Positions 41,262 to 53,330 of a stretch of DNA of 64,000 nucleotides are shown here, piece after piece. Below the pieces are notes generated by a model that worked only from the letters and a program-made list of their open reading frames with translations, made no database searches and had not been told where the DNA came from. The number at the start of each line of letters is the position of its first letter. Positions within the stretch are counted from its first letter, which is position 1. The DNA lies in the NCBI GenBank assembly GCA_033032175.1, contig CM065326.1:11302001-11366000 (forward strand), read 5' to 3'. The translations under genes and the position numbers were made by a program. Source of the DNA: Saturnia japonica (taxonomy: Eukaryota; Arthropoda; Insecta; Lepidoptera; Saturniidae).

Positions 41262-41397
41262 TTGCAAAAAATCCGCTTTTCTTCATTGTATGTTTGATAA
41301 TGCATTAGCTGTTATTTACACCGTTTTCATATTTTTACATTTCTTTTTTTACCCAGGCCCATGTCTGTATGAAAGAATATCCGTCTCCTTTCGACCA
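41262..41397 (+). mobile_element. Fragment of the 26280-27567 TIR element
   Basis: gattgcaaaaaatccgc, gataatgcattagctgttat, cgttttcatatttttacat and acccaggcccatgtctgtat match 27176-27305 in order. Confidence 0.75.
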
Positions 41398-43021
41398 ATA
41401 GAATGCTGAATTTCTAGATTTTCAAGCAATTCTGTTGATCAAAACTTACACAACTCTGCTTCAGTGGACAGGCAGCCTATAGGTTTTTGAGAGTTGTTTT
41501 ATTGCAATTTGTCAAAATATATCTATAGATTTGTAGGTGGGTAACCTCTGAGAGGACTGATCTGATTTAATAGAATTCTTTAGATAATAGCAAGTTACAT
41601 TCTCCGTTAATGAAATCTATACTACTATAATATAGCGGAAGGGTTTCTTGTTTGTTTAAACACGCTAATCTCTGAAACTACCTGTCGGATTCAAAAAATT
41701 ATTTTTATATATGATAGCCAAACTCTCAAGCAATAATATAGGCTATCTAACATTAAACTTTAACTCTCAGATATCCTTAAATATTTATTTTAAATATTTT
41801 GGTTATGGTCGAAAGCCAAGGCCCTCCCGAACTGCTTTATTCGCGTGCGCTTGGCGTAATCGTTAACGTTACGGAAATACAATTTTCTAGAAAAATATTG
41901 GTCCTTAGTATATCCAAAAAAATAGTCAGCGATAGCATGTGTCTATTCTTTAAATATAAGTCACTATAAGATATTTTGTGACAAAGGTTTGTTGAAAATT
42001 AAAAAGTGATTTATAAGCATTATTTTTTCTTGCGAACAAAAGTTACTTCATCATAAAGATAATTTTAAGAAGATAAATCTTGCTCTTTATAGTTTGCACA
42101 TATAGTTTAGGAGTTAATGAAAAATTAAAATAATTTGTACTTGCGGGAAGATCAGTTATGACAGACTACACTGGTACATTAACGGCGCGGTGCGGTTTTT
42201 GACGGATCAAATAAATACGGGTGAAATTGTAGGGCACAGCCAGTAGGCTATATTTAAAAAATATTATTTTATTGTTTTAATTGTAATACACGAGTTAACA
42301 ATAAGTTCAAAATTAATTCAAAATTAACCGTTACACCTGTTATTTGTTACCCGTTACCTGTTAGTTGTTTTTTTTTTGTCTTGCAGTCACTTGATTGAAA
42401 ACGCCAATGAGAAAACGTGACGTCATCGGTATAATACTTATACATAAATTGGAGTGTTATTCCTCAGAATATCTTGCGATAAGTGACTCTAAAATTATGA
42501 CTAAGTGAAGAAATAGTGACTTTAAAATTATACCTACAGGTGCTGAAAGAATTTCATAAGTATCAACTGCAATTTTAGTGAACTCCACTTTGTACATAAT
42601 ATCTTTAACCTTAGTTTTATTTATTGAATTATGACGTCGCGCGCGGTCGCATGACATGACCCCACCCCATGCTTTTGTAGCAAATTTTATGGTTAAATGA
42701 AAAAATATGTAATCAAGATGTTATAACGAATAAATTCCGGTATTATTTTTAACACATATAAAGGGTTTAAAACAATTTTTCAATTGTGATCTACTCCCGC
42801 GACACGTAATGGGAATCGCGCGTGACTTTTATAAATGACTTCATGTCGGAAATTGTTTTTAACTAATTTGTTTTAGGGCTATTACTATTAAATGTGTTGT
42901 TAATTTTATGAATTTTAAATTGTGGTATACATATAGAAAACTATTATTTATTATTCTATATAGGATTGCGATTTTATACAACAAAATATTAAACTTTCAA
43001 GAACAAATTGTAAAAAAAAGC
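41398..43021. other. Non-coding with an RTE-like fragment
   Basis: 41620-41770 (atctatactactataatata...cgctaatctctgaaactacc) is an RTE-like repeat opposite in orientation to 4384-4650. The remainder shows no gene. Confidence 0.4.
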
Positions 43022-43150
43022 ATTTTCTAATAACCGCCTAGATAGCTACCGCTCTTGAGTCTAAAATCTGCCGCCAAGCGCCTTTAAGTGTGTTTTGACA
43101 GCTGCATCTAAAAGACAGTCCTCCTATATTACTAGGCTTTGTATGTTCCC
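43022..43150 (+). mobile_element. SINE-1 fragment
   Basis: gctaccgctcttgagtctaa, tctgccgccaagcgccttt and agacagtcctcctatattac follow the SINE-1 body. No head or tail. Confidence 0.55.
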
Positions 43151-43301
43151 ATCAACTTTCTCAAAGTAGGTAATAGCGCTCTTCTATGGGCGCTGGACGG
43201 TTTCAAGGGGGCATTAGAAGGCATGGAAGAATTAGAGTGCGTTAAGGCAGTAGATTAGGCATTTAAAAGAGGTAAATAGGGATTACATTGAACATTTGTC
43301 T

Positions 43302-43628
43302 CTACTTGGAGCATTTCGACTGGTAGAATACCTCCACCCTACAGAAGATCACATATAGAGGGTCGCTAATCCATGAGCGATTAAGAATATGAGAGAAATT
43401 ACCTTGAAACTGGATAAGTATAGAAGTAGCTGCATCGCTTATTCTACGATCACCTTTATTTGTGTTCTTCTGGTGCTTCAGCCTGGCAGCGCTTCTTCTC
43501 GGTCTCTTTAGGTTTGCGTCTTCGATAGCAGTGGACCAGCTGGATGTCGTGCAACGTGCACAACTCCAACAAGCGGAATAATATAATTCACGATTCGAGA
43601 TAGATTGACTCGCGGCGGCGGTGTACAA
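43302..43628 (-). other. Possible minus-strand coding exon, unassigned
   Basis: An open frame of 108 codons starting at 43628, with a Cys-rich part (SACWSCARCTTSSW) and a basic part (NLKRPRRSAARLKHQ). AAGGTAATTT near 43400 would make a donor site. No family recognised; it may be chance. Confidence 0.25.
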
Positions 43629-43639
43629 TCATAGACTGT

Positions 43640-44094
43640 CCTTAACAGGGATAATGTGCGGTGCAGAGAAATAGAAAAAAAAAACTACATAATAATAAAT
43701 GTACCTCACATAAATAATAAACTTCATTGCTAATGACAAAGCCTTAGTTGCTAACAATTACTTTATTGCACTTTTAGTTTGTAAACTGGTGAGCTTAATG
43801 CTATAAAGAAATTTCTACCAACTAACCAGCGGTAATTTGGAAACCTTGTGTTGTGTTCCTGCGGAGAGTGAATTTTTCAGCGGAATGCGAGCGGCGTACG
43901 AGCAGTAATTTTAGGGCTCTTTGGAGGTGACCTAGGTTCAACATTGGACGTCTTTTGGTTGAACGGTTGGATGGAAATTACAATAATATAGCTACTTTAA
44001 TTACATCATTAATTTAATTCCTTATTCCTACTCTATTTTTGTTTTTTAACTTACTTCAACAAAAGACGGGAGGTTACTCAATTCGAATGATTTT
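43640..44094. other. Non-coding
   Basis: No gene or recognised repeat seen. Confidence 0.45.
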
Positions 44095-44255
44095 TTTTTA
44101 TGTCGTTCCGCTATAACTTCTTTTGTTTATGAACCGATTTGGTTGACTCTTTTTTTTATTGGATAGTGGATACCTCAAGGGTGGATCAATTTTTAATTTC
44201 ACTGGCATTGGACTTTGAACTTAGAAGATACACAAGGGAATTCTTCAAAGCCATT
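44095..44255 (-). repeat. Dispersed repeat family 5, copy 2
   Basis: The reverse complement reads tgtatcttctaagttcaaag, cccttgaggtatccactatc and gtcaaccaaatcggttcat, as in 32281-32395 and 52860-53330. Confidence 0.55.
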
Positions 44256-45099
44256 GAATTGGTTTTCTTTTTTTGTTAAAAATTGTCTTGTATTTATCAT
44301 TGTTTTTTTTTTACAACTCGTGAGCCGCAAAACGCCGCTTAATGTGTAAGTTGCGTTTTTTGTACTTAACTTCTAGCAAAAATTTTTTTAATGCAACTTG
44401 TTTTATGAGGAATGCTAGGATTTTTTTTTTTTTCGTGAAGTGGTCGGTGGACTAAATTAGTTTGAGAACCTATGCCAGCCTATACTACAATAGTTATAAA
44501 GAGTAAAGTTTGTAATCTCTGGAACTACTGTACGGATACAAAAAAACCTTTCATTATTATGAAGCTATATTTAATGGAATTCGAAAAATTTGTGAACGGT
44601 AAAAAAATTTATATTGTAGAATTGACCATAATAAAGTTTACAAAAATATGTAAACAGTAAAAGAGCATTGGGTTATTTTTCTGTTTTCTCTTTTTATTTA
44701 ATGTTTTAATTTTATACATATGGATTATCGCCAATAAAGGGCATATTTATTATATTATGTTGAAACTTAATAAAATCCTAACCATGAACAAGTTGGCTCA
44801 AACAAGACTTAAGTCTCCAACGAGTTAACTTTGTACAGTGCCCCTATCATTGAGGTCTGTTACTATTAGAACTCGATTCGATTTCATCTCGCTTCATATT
44901 TATACTTGCTAATATCTAACGAGTTTAATTTTGTCTTATGCTTCTACATAAGGCTATCTGTACATTTCACTGAACACGCTCATCCAATCATTACAGTGGT
45001 AGTTTTTAAACTGCTAGTAAGTACAGTTCAATCCAACAAAATTGGCAAACTTCAGCGGATCTATAATCCATCGCCGGCAATAGATGTCATACCGGCTTA
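44256..45099. other. Non-coding
   Basis: No gene seen. 44475-44660 contains an RTE-like 5' pattern (ctatactacaatagttataa...ggaactactgtacgg). Confidence 0.4.
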
Positions 45100-45420
45100 C
45101 TCAAATATCTCTGCACGTTAGAAGGACTCCATGTTGTAGGAAGGAGCACCCTGGCCAGAAGACAGTTTCACGGCTTCATAGTATGGCAAAGATATGATGT
45201 AGGTAACTTTTTTGATCGTGCCGACATGGAGGTTACTGTAAAACTGTGACTTCGGAGCCCAGCGAATGTGGTTCTGTTATGAAAGGGAGAGGATGGGTTA
45301 GGTTAAACAGCACTTCAGAACACTCGGCATGATACAAACGGTAGAATATGCTCAGCGAGGCAATATCCCTGCGCAACTGAAGCGGCTCGATTAACTTAGT
45401 AACGTCTGCATTATTTGTAA
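45100..45420 (-). pseudogene. C-terminal end of a LINE ORF2, decayed
   Basis: Minus strand: LIEPLQLRRDIASLSIFYRL then YHAECSEVLFNL and HPLPFITEPHS. This matches the C-terminal pattern (RRDVASL...FYRIYHGECS) of many lepidopteran LINE polyproteins. Stops and frameshifts follow. Confidence 0.6.
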
Positions 45421-45721
45421 ACCGTCCACGGCTTCAACGAGGTATTTAATTTATTTCATTATGGTTTACTTTTGGCATTATAAGTATTCCGAAATTTTAA
45501 GTTGATATTTAATCATATAGAGGTCACTCACGATTTTTTATGCTTTGATGTTTTCGAGCGACCTAACGACGACCTAACGTTTACATGTTAATATTAAGCA
45601 AGTTTGAAATATATATGTATATAGTGCACATTTTAAAGAATATAAATAAAGCACGAGGCACAAAGAAAAAAAAGTAATGATTAATATTACTACTGAACTT
45701 AATTTAATTAAATTAATTTGA

Positions 45722-45922
45722 GTTGAATTTAAGGATCATTATGTGAATGATAGTGATGTCTGTATTAACTGTAAATATTATTTGTAAAGTACAAAAGTAA
45801 TAAAAATTATGAAGCCGATCAAGTTTCTTGCAGACTCTTCTCGATGGTTGGAATGTTTTTCGAACTGGTAGTAGTAGGTATTTTGTAGTAGTAGTAGGCA
45901 CAAATTGAAAAAAAAAAAAGAA
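45722..45922 (+). mobile_element. LINE-1 3' fragment without LINE-2
   Basis: ggatcattatgtgaatgata continues directly into gtgatgtctgtattaactgt and then the LINE-1 3' UTR (cgatcaagtttcttgcagac, tcttctcgatggttggaatg). It shows the uninterrupted sequence at the LINE-2 insertion point of both units. Confidence 0.8.
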
Positions 45923-46964
45923 ATTTTTGGTTTGTTGGCACTTATTTAAAGCGTATGTATATCGAGAATCTGTAGTATTTGTTCTGAATTTTGTTGAAAG
46001 TTTACATTTAGAGGGTGATGTTTATCTTTTAAACAAATAGAGGCCAGTCAAGTTGGTCGGAGGCCTCCACGAGTTTCCAGGCCCGGAGCTGCGAGATCTT
46101 CTTACGCAAATACACTCGAGGACAAATATATTTTGCTGAATTTGTTTTTTTTTAATGTTTAATTAAATCATTTCTTGAATTAATTACAATAATGGTATTT
46201 GAACTGGTATTATCTGATTATGTAATAAAACTTCGATGAAAATATTACTGAGTTGATGTATACTGAATTCTAGGCGACCTATGCGAATATTTCGCTTATT
46301 ACCTATAAATTGTAAATATTGTAATAGCTATCATATCAGTTAAACTTACACAGAACAAAAGGTCTTTATAGTGATTGTATACAAAATAAAATTAAGCCTT
46401 ATCTTGAAGCAAGAGAGTTTTATTTTGAATATATAATTTAGATAACTTATCTCCTTTTGTATTAATATTACTTTTGGAACTGTGATTGTTGTTTTAATAA
46501 TAGTTATATGTGTTGTTTGTGTGATTATGGCGATATCGGTCCTGATACTTGTATAATACATGTTGTACAAATTCCAACTTACTCTTTATTCGTTTATTCC
46601 ATGCTTGAAGAGATGGTTATTATAATATATTTTTATTGGGAATGCTACAGATAGCATTTTAAATTTAAAAAAATTTAAATTTGTTTTTAACTAAAATTTT
46701 GATTTTAACCCTATCAATAGCAGGGAACATAGGTTTTAAAATGATGTTTGATTTATTAATTCCAAAAATTAAGCGAGATATGAAGTTATTACAAAATACA
46801 CCTCTGAGACCACAGATGTCACTGTGGACCTTGCCTTTGTAACAATAACAAGCTTTAAAATTGTAACACATTCAGTCTTTGATATTGCTTCCAATGTTCG
46901 TTTCAAAAGGAATGAAGGTGGTGACCGTAGTGCAAAAATTAAACAAGGTTTTTTTTTATACTAT
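45923..46964. other. Non-coding
   Basis: No gene seen. A short GC-rich patch (46050-46110) is unexplained. Confidence 0.45.
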
Positions 46965-47150
46965 CACGGCATTTGACTGTATTATCCCTGATGGTAAGCA
47001 CAGTACAATCCTAACGCAACGGTGACCACCGTGAGATCGTAATCCATCGACGGTCGCTGCTGTCATGCCAGCCTGATTAATTTAACTGGATATGAACAGG
47101 CTAATCACGAAACGCGACACGCAAAAGCGAGTCACTATGGCGGACTTTTC
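46965..47150 (+). repeat. Dispersed repeat family 8, copy 1
   Basis: ctgatggtaagcacagtaca...acggtgaccaccgtgagatc...gctgctgtcatgccagcc recurs on the other strand at 51235-51425. Confidence 0.6.
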
Positions 47151-48134
47151 GCCACATGCATGCTGGTCGTGACCCAGTCGGGCAAAACACCCCAACCACC
47201 CAACTATCGCGATTTCATCGTTAGCTATTTAGCAGAGTGCACCACGCTCAGGTGAGGCAATTCTAAAGATATTAATTCTTTCCAATTAATTACACACCTT
47301 TTACACCTCAAACGTAACTTTGAATGAAATTTAAAGTCAATTGGTGGGTAATTATAACAAAATTGAAGAAAAGGTGTTCTCAAAACTAGAATCAATAGTT
47401 TTGATGAAATTAGCAATGAGATTGTTTTAAATTGATATGCGTCACTTAGTGATGGAGTGTTTCAAGAACAAGACCGAAAGGGAGTCGCTCATGAATATGG
47501 ATTTCAATTACCTTGCTCGGATGATGCCAAGATACTGTATGACTTATATCCTAGCTACCTAATGCTATCTCATCAGCCACTTTCTTGGTTTATTTCCAGA
47601 AAGGATAGGGTACAATGAGGCTTATATATTTGAAACAATAAAAGTCCCTAAAAAAACCAAGAAAATTGAAAATACTGGTTAGTGAGTGAAGAATAAATTT
47701 AAAAACGATATATTCAGGCAGTTTTAAGTAATTTAGTCAAATTTAAAAATAAGTTATTGCAATGTTGAACATTTATCTACAAATACACTTCGAGAATTTT
47801 TTATCAGCCGATAAATAAATACGTAGTATTAAGAAATATTTGTAAACGATTCAAATGTTATTCAGTGGAGATAGTTTGAATAAAAAAAAAAAAAAAATAT
47901 TCTAAACTTGCTGTCTTGTGATAAATTTTGATACATTAATATAATAGAAGGAAAACTTTGACTTGGACAGAAATACAGATCTTGTGTGCGTCTGTTTGTT
48001 ATTTTATAACTTGTGAACGCCTTCACGGATTGAACTTGTACTCGTACACATATTTATTGTTTTATCAATATGATGGTTTATACATAATATGTTATGATCC
48101 TGATGGTTATTATGTATGGCTGATTATTTTTTAA
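47151..48134. other. Non-coding
   Basis: No gene or recognised repeat seen. Confidence 0.45.
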
Positions 48135-48566
48135 TGTTACAAATTGAGTAAAAATAGAAAAAGTACTATTATCGAAGTGCATGGAATCGTCTAGAATGTA
48201 CTCGAGACATCGAGTATGAATTTGTAGTTAGGTATTAAAAGTACTGTAATTCACTCTCACAACCAAATGTTATGTAATCCAACAAAATAATCAATAAATA
48301 GAACACTTTCCCTTCTAAACGATTGCGTAAAGTTCAAGACTTTTCTAGTAATTATGACCTTACTTTTACTTTAGTATAAGCGAGCCATGTTCCGAGCCAA
48401 GACAGTTCTGTTTTAGATAACCAAGCGATAAAAAGGAAGAAACTTGCAAGAGGAACACAGAGAGATACTATAGTATAGTGAGTTTGTTATGAACTTTATT
48501 TCACTGAGTAGAAATAAATTGCTTACGTAAAATCTAACGGCATTTTCACTATCTACGGATATAACA
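48135..48566 (+). repeat. Solo LTR, family L, copy 1
   Basis: Starts TGTTAC and ends ATAACA. It aligns along its length with 58010-58365: tcgtctagaatgtactcgag, gttcaagacttttctagtaa, gtataagcgagccatgttcc and cagttctgttttagataacc. A TATAAG box (about 48374), an initiator-like region and an AATAAA-like signal in the right order suggest an LTR. No second LTR or internal part nearby. Confidence 0.65.
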
Positions 48567-49685
48567 TTACCTACAAATCTTATAGTTTATGCGACTGAAG
48601 CCGTTCATGTTCTATGTATAGATTGGGTGAATATAACAATCACTCTTTGTCATTGAATCTAGACTCCGGAAATAAACTTAACGGAACGGATTTCAATGAA
48701 CGATTTACACGTTTCGAGAGACGTTTTAGAGTTTTATGAAATAAATGTTTTAATAAAAAATTAAATTTCATCTTTATAAGTAGTTATAATACTTCTGTAC
48801 ATGTGTATTAACACTGAAGTTCTCTTAAACGGCTGGACCGATTTTAATGAATTTTTTATGTGTTTGAGTGGAAACCTGGATGTTTTAGAATTAGATTCAC
48901 AATTAGATTAGTTGAAAAGTTGGAATAATGGTTTAGTATAAGCACAGGCGTACGTGTGATTTCATTTTGAAAATAACGGAAACGAAATCCCGGGCAACAT
49001 CTAGTTTATTATTAAATTATTATTTTTTAAATTTTAAAAAGATTTTAATATCTAATACAACTGTTTACGTTTATTTGTTATACTAAAACAAGGCTCACTT
49101 AGTTATAGTACATAGCTGCATTTGCAAGTGCATCTTTTTTCATGGCAATTTTTAATGTTTAATATTATAAAAGCACCCACTTAAAAAGGTTCAAGAGTTG
49201 GCGGATTTGAGTTTAACAAAAAAAAAGACTGGTTACGTGATAAATATTTGACAAATTACAAAAAAATATGGTAAGAGAGTGTACATAGTAATTGATATGA
49301 CGCATACTTTTTGTTGTGAATTGCTTGTAATGCTTACATGCATTTTGTGATTAAGCAAAATAAATAGTTTTCCTTCACCGCTAAGTGCTTAACCTCATAA
49401 TAATAGTTTGTATAACATTCTAACGTTTATATAGGAGTTACAATAAATACAGATTGACCCAAAAAAATTGTGCACAAAGACAATTATTCTTAATAACAAT
49501 TATATCTACAATAATCGTATGTGCGTCTGTTAGTGATCGTGTAATTTCTGGCACGACTTGACCGATTGAGCTCATCTATACAATTAATAAAATTGAAGTG
49601 TCTGTTTGTAATGTCAAAATAACAGATTTTTATTAAATGCATATGGAAGTATATACGTTACCTATAACAAAACACCCTTTTTTTT
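48567..49685. other. Non-coding with RTE-like fragment
   Basis: 48825-49010 (aaacggctggaccgatttta...atcccgggcaacatctagt) is an RTE-like tail. The remainder shows no gene. Confidence 0.4.
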
Positions 49686-50098
49686 TAATTTTTTGTCTGT
49701 CTGTCAGTTTGTTCCGGGTAATCTCCAAAACGATTGGGCTGATTTTGACGGGTTTTTCACTGATAGATAGCTGATGATACAGGGAGTAACGTAGGCTACT
49801 TTTATTTTAGAAAAACAATTAGGGTTCCGCATAAATTAAAAAAATGGTCATGGTGAATCAATTTGGGCGCTTAAACCGCTTATGCTGAGTAAACCATAAG
49901 AGATATAGAAAAATAATGTACCACATAATTATAGGCATTAAAAATACCTACAAAAAAGTCCGCGAAAGTATACATCTATCTTCTAAGGAACATCCATAAT
50001 AAGCATTTTTGTCTTTAAAAAAGCGGGGAACGGGGGAGAAAAATTCGCGCGGGCATTTTGTAGTCCACGAGAGCGAAGCCACGGGCACAGCTAGTTAA
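49686..50098. repeat. Non-autonomous repeat of RTE-like or related type
   Basis: From gtctgtctgtcagtttgttc and atctccaaaacgattgggct to cgagagcgaagccacgggca followed by cagctagtt. Both ends are typical of a common lepidopteran repeat; the class is uncertain. Confidence 0.5.
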
Positions 50099-50699
50099 TC
50101 ATATAATAGATTTTTCATTATATTTGCTCAAAAAATGCACTTACGAAGCCTGTATACATTGTTCGAAAGTTAAAAGTTACGCACGAAAATGTTTTACCGT
50201 ACTCCGTTTTATAGCTTAAGTATTTCATAAAGGAGTTTCATATTACGAAAATAAATAAGCTAAATGATCGAACAACCTTGGAAGCGCTTTTGATCAATAC
50301 ATTTGTCTCACTTTTATACTAAAGAGAAATTACACGAAACAGTTCATTCTAATTTTCACCAACCGTACGTCAGGCCATTTGAATATGCGCGCCATTTTCA
50401 CATTAAAAACGTGAAAGATTTCTGCGATTTTCCGACTGATATTTAATTTGTACAAAATAATAATAAGGTTTCCAAGCATGGATAATGTTGTACATACTGT
50501 TATCTTGCAAATGTGTTGAAAATCATCATTGTATGATACGCGTGCGGATGTTGGTTTTTACAAACTCGTGTCTACGGTAAGCCCTTCACTTGGTCTTGGG
50601 TTTACATTCATGTACTCGTTTGTAAAATCCAATTTACCGCACTAGTATCATAAATAACTATTGTTTTATCACGACGATGGTTCATATCCATGTTAGGGT
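50099..50699. other. Non-coding
   Basis: No gene or recognised repeat seen. Confidence 0.45.
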
Positions 50700-51000
50700 C
50701 CTTTAGGATCGATAATAATGACAAGGGAGTTTTTGGCGGGATCTTAAAGTGACAAGTTGTGGTTTTTATTCGTAACTCATTTACTTACGTTTTTGACCCT
50801 ATATTGTGTAATATTGATGGCGTTTTGCTTGATATTTTTTTTTTTGTGCATAAGTGAAGAGGATTATATATATAAACTGAAAGCATGCATTCTGGGATCC
50901 CACAAAAACTCCCTAGAAAGTTCTAACAAGGGACCCACCATCTTGTTAGGACACTGAAGTCGTTTTATGACAGGATACTTCACTTTATGACTATTCACCT
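50700..51000 (+). repeat. Dispersed repeat family 7, copy 2
   Basis: Shares gcgggatcttaaagtgacaa, taatattgatggcgttttgc, gcataagtgaagaggattat and agcatgcattctgggatccc with the reverse complement of 36820-37190. A frame (50757-50957) carries KACILGSHKNSLESSNK. Confidence 0.6.
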
Positions 51001-51234
51001 CATATTGGCAGTAATGGTCTTCATTAAAGAAGACTGGTTGCCAAGTTAGAAAGTACAATGAGATACCAAGTCTCGTTCAGAAAGAGATAAAGGGTGCGTC
51101 CTAAAAATATAGCAGTTTAGCTGACTATATGTTTTTTTAGAAACATAGTAATCAAACGTCTAATATATACTATACTTATGTAGTAGGGTTACCAACCCTA
51201 CGCGACCGCCTTACATATGGTACCTAAAAAAACC

Positions 51235-51425
51235 GTTACAATAAATTTCTTTTTGTTAGCCTTGTTTCGAGATCAGCTAATGTTTATCCAGCTTCCGAGA
51301 GGCTTGGATACCAACATGACAGCGGTTACCGGCGATTGTTTACAGATCTCTCGGTGGTCACCGTAGTATTTGGATTCTACTGTGCTTAGCATCGGGCTTA
51401 GTGTCTTCCCTTGGTCATGCTACTT
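51235..51425 (-). repeat. Dispersed repeat family 8, copy 2
   Basis: The reverse complement contains gatgctaagcacagtagaat, acggtgaccaccgagagatc and gctgtcatgttggtatcc, matching 46965-47150. Confidence 0.6.
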
Positions 51426-51631
51426 TATATTAAAAAAATCTGTGTACTTATGTACGTATCTTATACTTCTCTGGCCTAATAAAAGCAAAATAGCTTCATA
51501 ACATACTAACTTCAGTCATCGATGATAATTAATAATGTGAATTAATTTTAGGTACTTGCTTTTATTTTTTGAATTTTGTAAAAATAATAAATAAACATTA
51601 TTTTAATTTGATTTTAATGAGTTCAAATTAT

Positions 51632-51872
51632 GCCTCATTAGTCTAGTGGTCGTAAGAGCGACTTCTATGTTCGAGGTCTTGGGTTCGATTCCCAGGTCGA
51701 GCAAAGTGTTATTGGATTTTTGTATGAAATTTTCAGTAGCAACTTGGAGTTTGGATTAATGGCAATAGGCTCGTCCCTTATTACATTGGACCTAAAAAAT
51801 TACCCGGCGAACTGTGGGTGTACATTAGTACACCTCTGCCTAACCCTTTGTGGATACAGACGTGATGGTTTG
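51632..51872 (+). mobile_element. SINE-2 copy 1 (tRNA-derived)
   Basis: The head is tRNA-like with both Pol III boxes: gtctagtggtcgtaagagcg (A box) and gggttcgattccc (B box). The body is shared with 52905, 59567 and 61780: gaaattttcagtagcaactt, cgaactgtgggtgtacatta, cacctctgcctaaccc. Confidence 0.85.
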
Positions 51873-52228
51873 TTTTGATATGTATTGTCGACTAACTTGG
51901 CACTTCCGCCGCGCAGCTTTCAATTATAATACTACTGTATATTGTTAGGCATGTCTAGACGTTATTTGGTCTATAATCGGTTATATTACAAGGAAACTGA
52001 TAAGGACAATCGGCCATAACCAAGTTCGATCAGTACCGCTTGAGGTGTTCAATACATGAATCAGTTTGCAGTAAACGTGAATGAAATGACTGGTTAATAA
52101 TAAAACATTTTATGTTATTCATTGTTTTGAAATGAAGTGAAGTGTGTATTATTATGGAAATGTCTTTATTTAAAGGTAAACTAATTATTATTTCTTTTGT
52201 AAAGTTTATCACGAAGACGAATTTTTGC

Positions 52229-52479
52229 AGCGAAGTTGGCCCAGTGGTAGCATGTTCATTACAGTGTGCTTGAGTTTTCGGTGAAGGAAAATAAGGGATT
52301 TTATCTGCCTGGCTAGCCATCACCAAGTTTAAAATTTATAGCTAAGGACCTGTAGGTGTTCCAGCAGCTGCACTCGAGAGCCAGTTTTCCCACTAGTAGC
52401 GTGTCACCATCTTGAGCCACATCGTCACTTAACACAAGGTGCGTTTGTGGGCCAATGCATATAGATTTTTAAAAAAAAT
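52229..52479 (+). mobile_element. SINE-1 copy, nearly complete
   Basis: Head gcgaagttggcccagtggta, then tttcggtgaaggaaaataag, ggctagccatcaccaagttt, gcagctgcactcgagagcca, accatcttgagccacatcgt and an A-rich end. The B box is degenerate. Confidence 0.75.
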
Positions 52480-52839
52480 CATGTGTGATTTATTTAGTTA
52501 TGTTGTAGTCCACAATTCTAGATAATCTTAAGGAACACTCAGTGGGACCTAGAAAGGGGACTGACTCCCAAGAAAACGTGTTGGAACATATCAAAATAAA
52601 TTGTTTTGTTTTTGCATTTTTTTACTAGTTAATTGTTGTTCACAGATATAATTTTAAAACTTTCTTTACATGGTTCTTGAACATTGTTCAATAATATGAT
52701 TAAACAAATATGATAATATTATCTGGCAAATCGGTAATGTGCTTAGAAAGTTTATTTTAGAATCTATCGCTATCACCCAAAATAACTGTTATTTATTTTA
52801 CTTACTAAATCTACAAGACAATTTTTAACGAAAAAAAAA

Positions 52840-53330
52840 CCAACTTCAATGATTTTGAGGAGTTCCTTCATTTCTTGGTATATCTTCCAAGTTGAAGGTC
52901 TAATACATACATACATACATTCACGCCTGTATTCCCCGAAGGGCTAAGCAGAGGTGTACTAATATACACCCACAGTTCGCCGAGTATGTTTTTAGGTCCC
53001 ATGTAATAGGGGGCGAGCCCATTGCCATTATTCGGGCACGAAGCCAAACTCCGAGTTGCTACTGAGAATTTCATAGGAAAAACCCAATAACACTTTTGCT
53101 CGACCTGGGAATCGAACCCAGGACCTCGATCATAACAATCGCGCTTACGACCACTAGGCAGGCAGTCAAGGTTTAATGTCAATGATGAGACCACGCTTGA
53201 GATATCCCCTTTCCAACGAAAGAAGAATCATCCAAATCAGATCATAAACAAAGAAGTTATGACTGAACGTCCATAAGAAAAAAACCATTCGAATTGATAA
53301 CCTCTATTTTTATTTTGAAGTCAGTTAAAA
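52840..53330 (+). repeat. Dispersed repeat family 5, copy 3, split by SINE-2
   Basis: Left half 52840-52904 (caacttcaatgattttgagg...ttccaagttgaaggtctaat) and right half 53168-53330 (aaggtttaatgtcaatgatg...gatatcccctttccaacgaa). The family matches 32281 and 44095. Confidence 0.65.
52905..53167 (-). mobile_element. SINE-2 copy 2, minus strand
   Basis: Complete: the tRNA-like head at the right end (its complement reads gggttcgattcccaggtcga), the body, and a (TACA)n tail at 52905-52920. Flanked by AAGGTCTAAT and AAGGTTTAAT, a 10-bp target duplication with one mismatch. Confidence 0.88.

Noticed and set aside
51637..51706. Possible tRNA gene
   Set aside because: It has A and B boxes but continues into the SINE-2 body and shows no clean cloverleaf; it is the SINE head.
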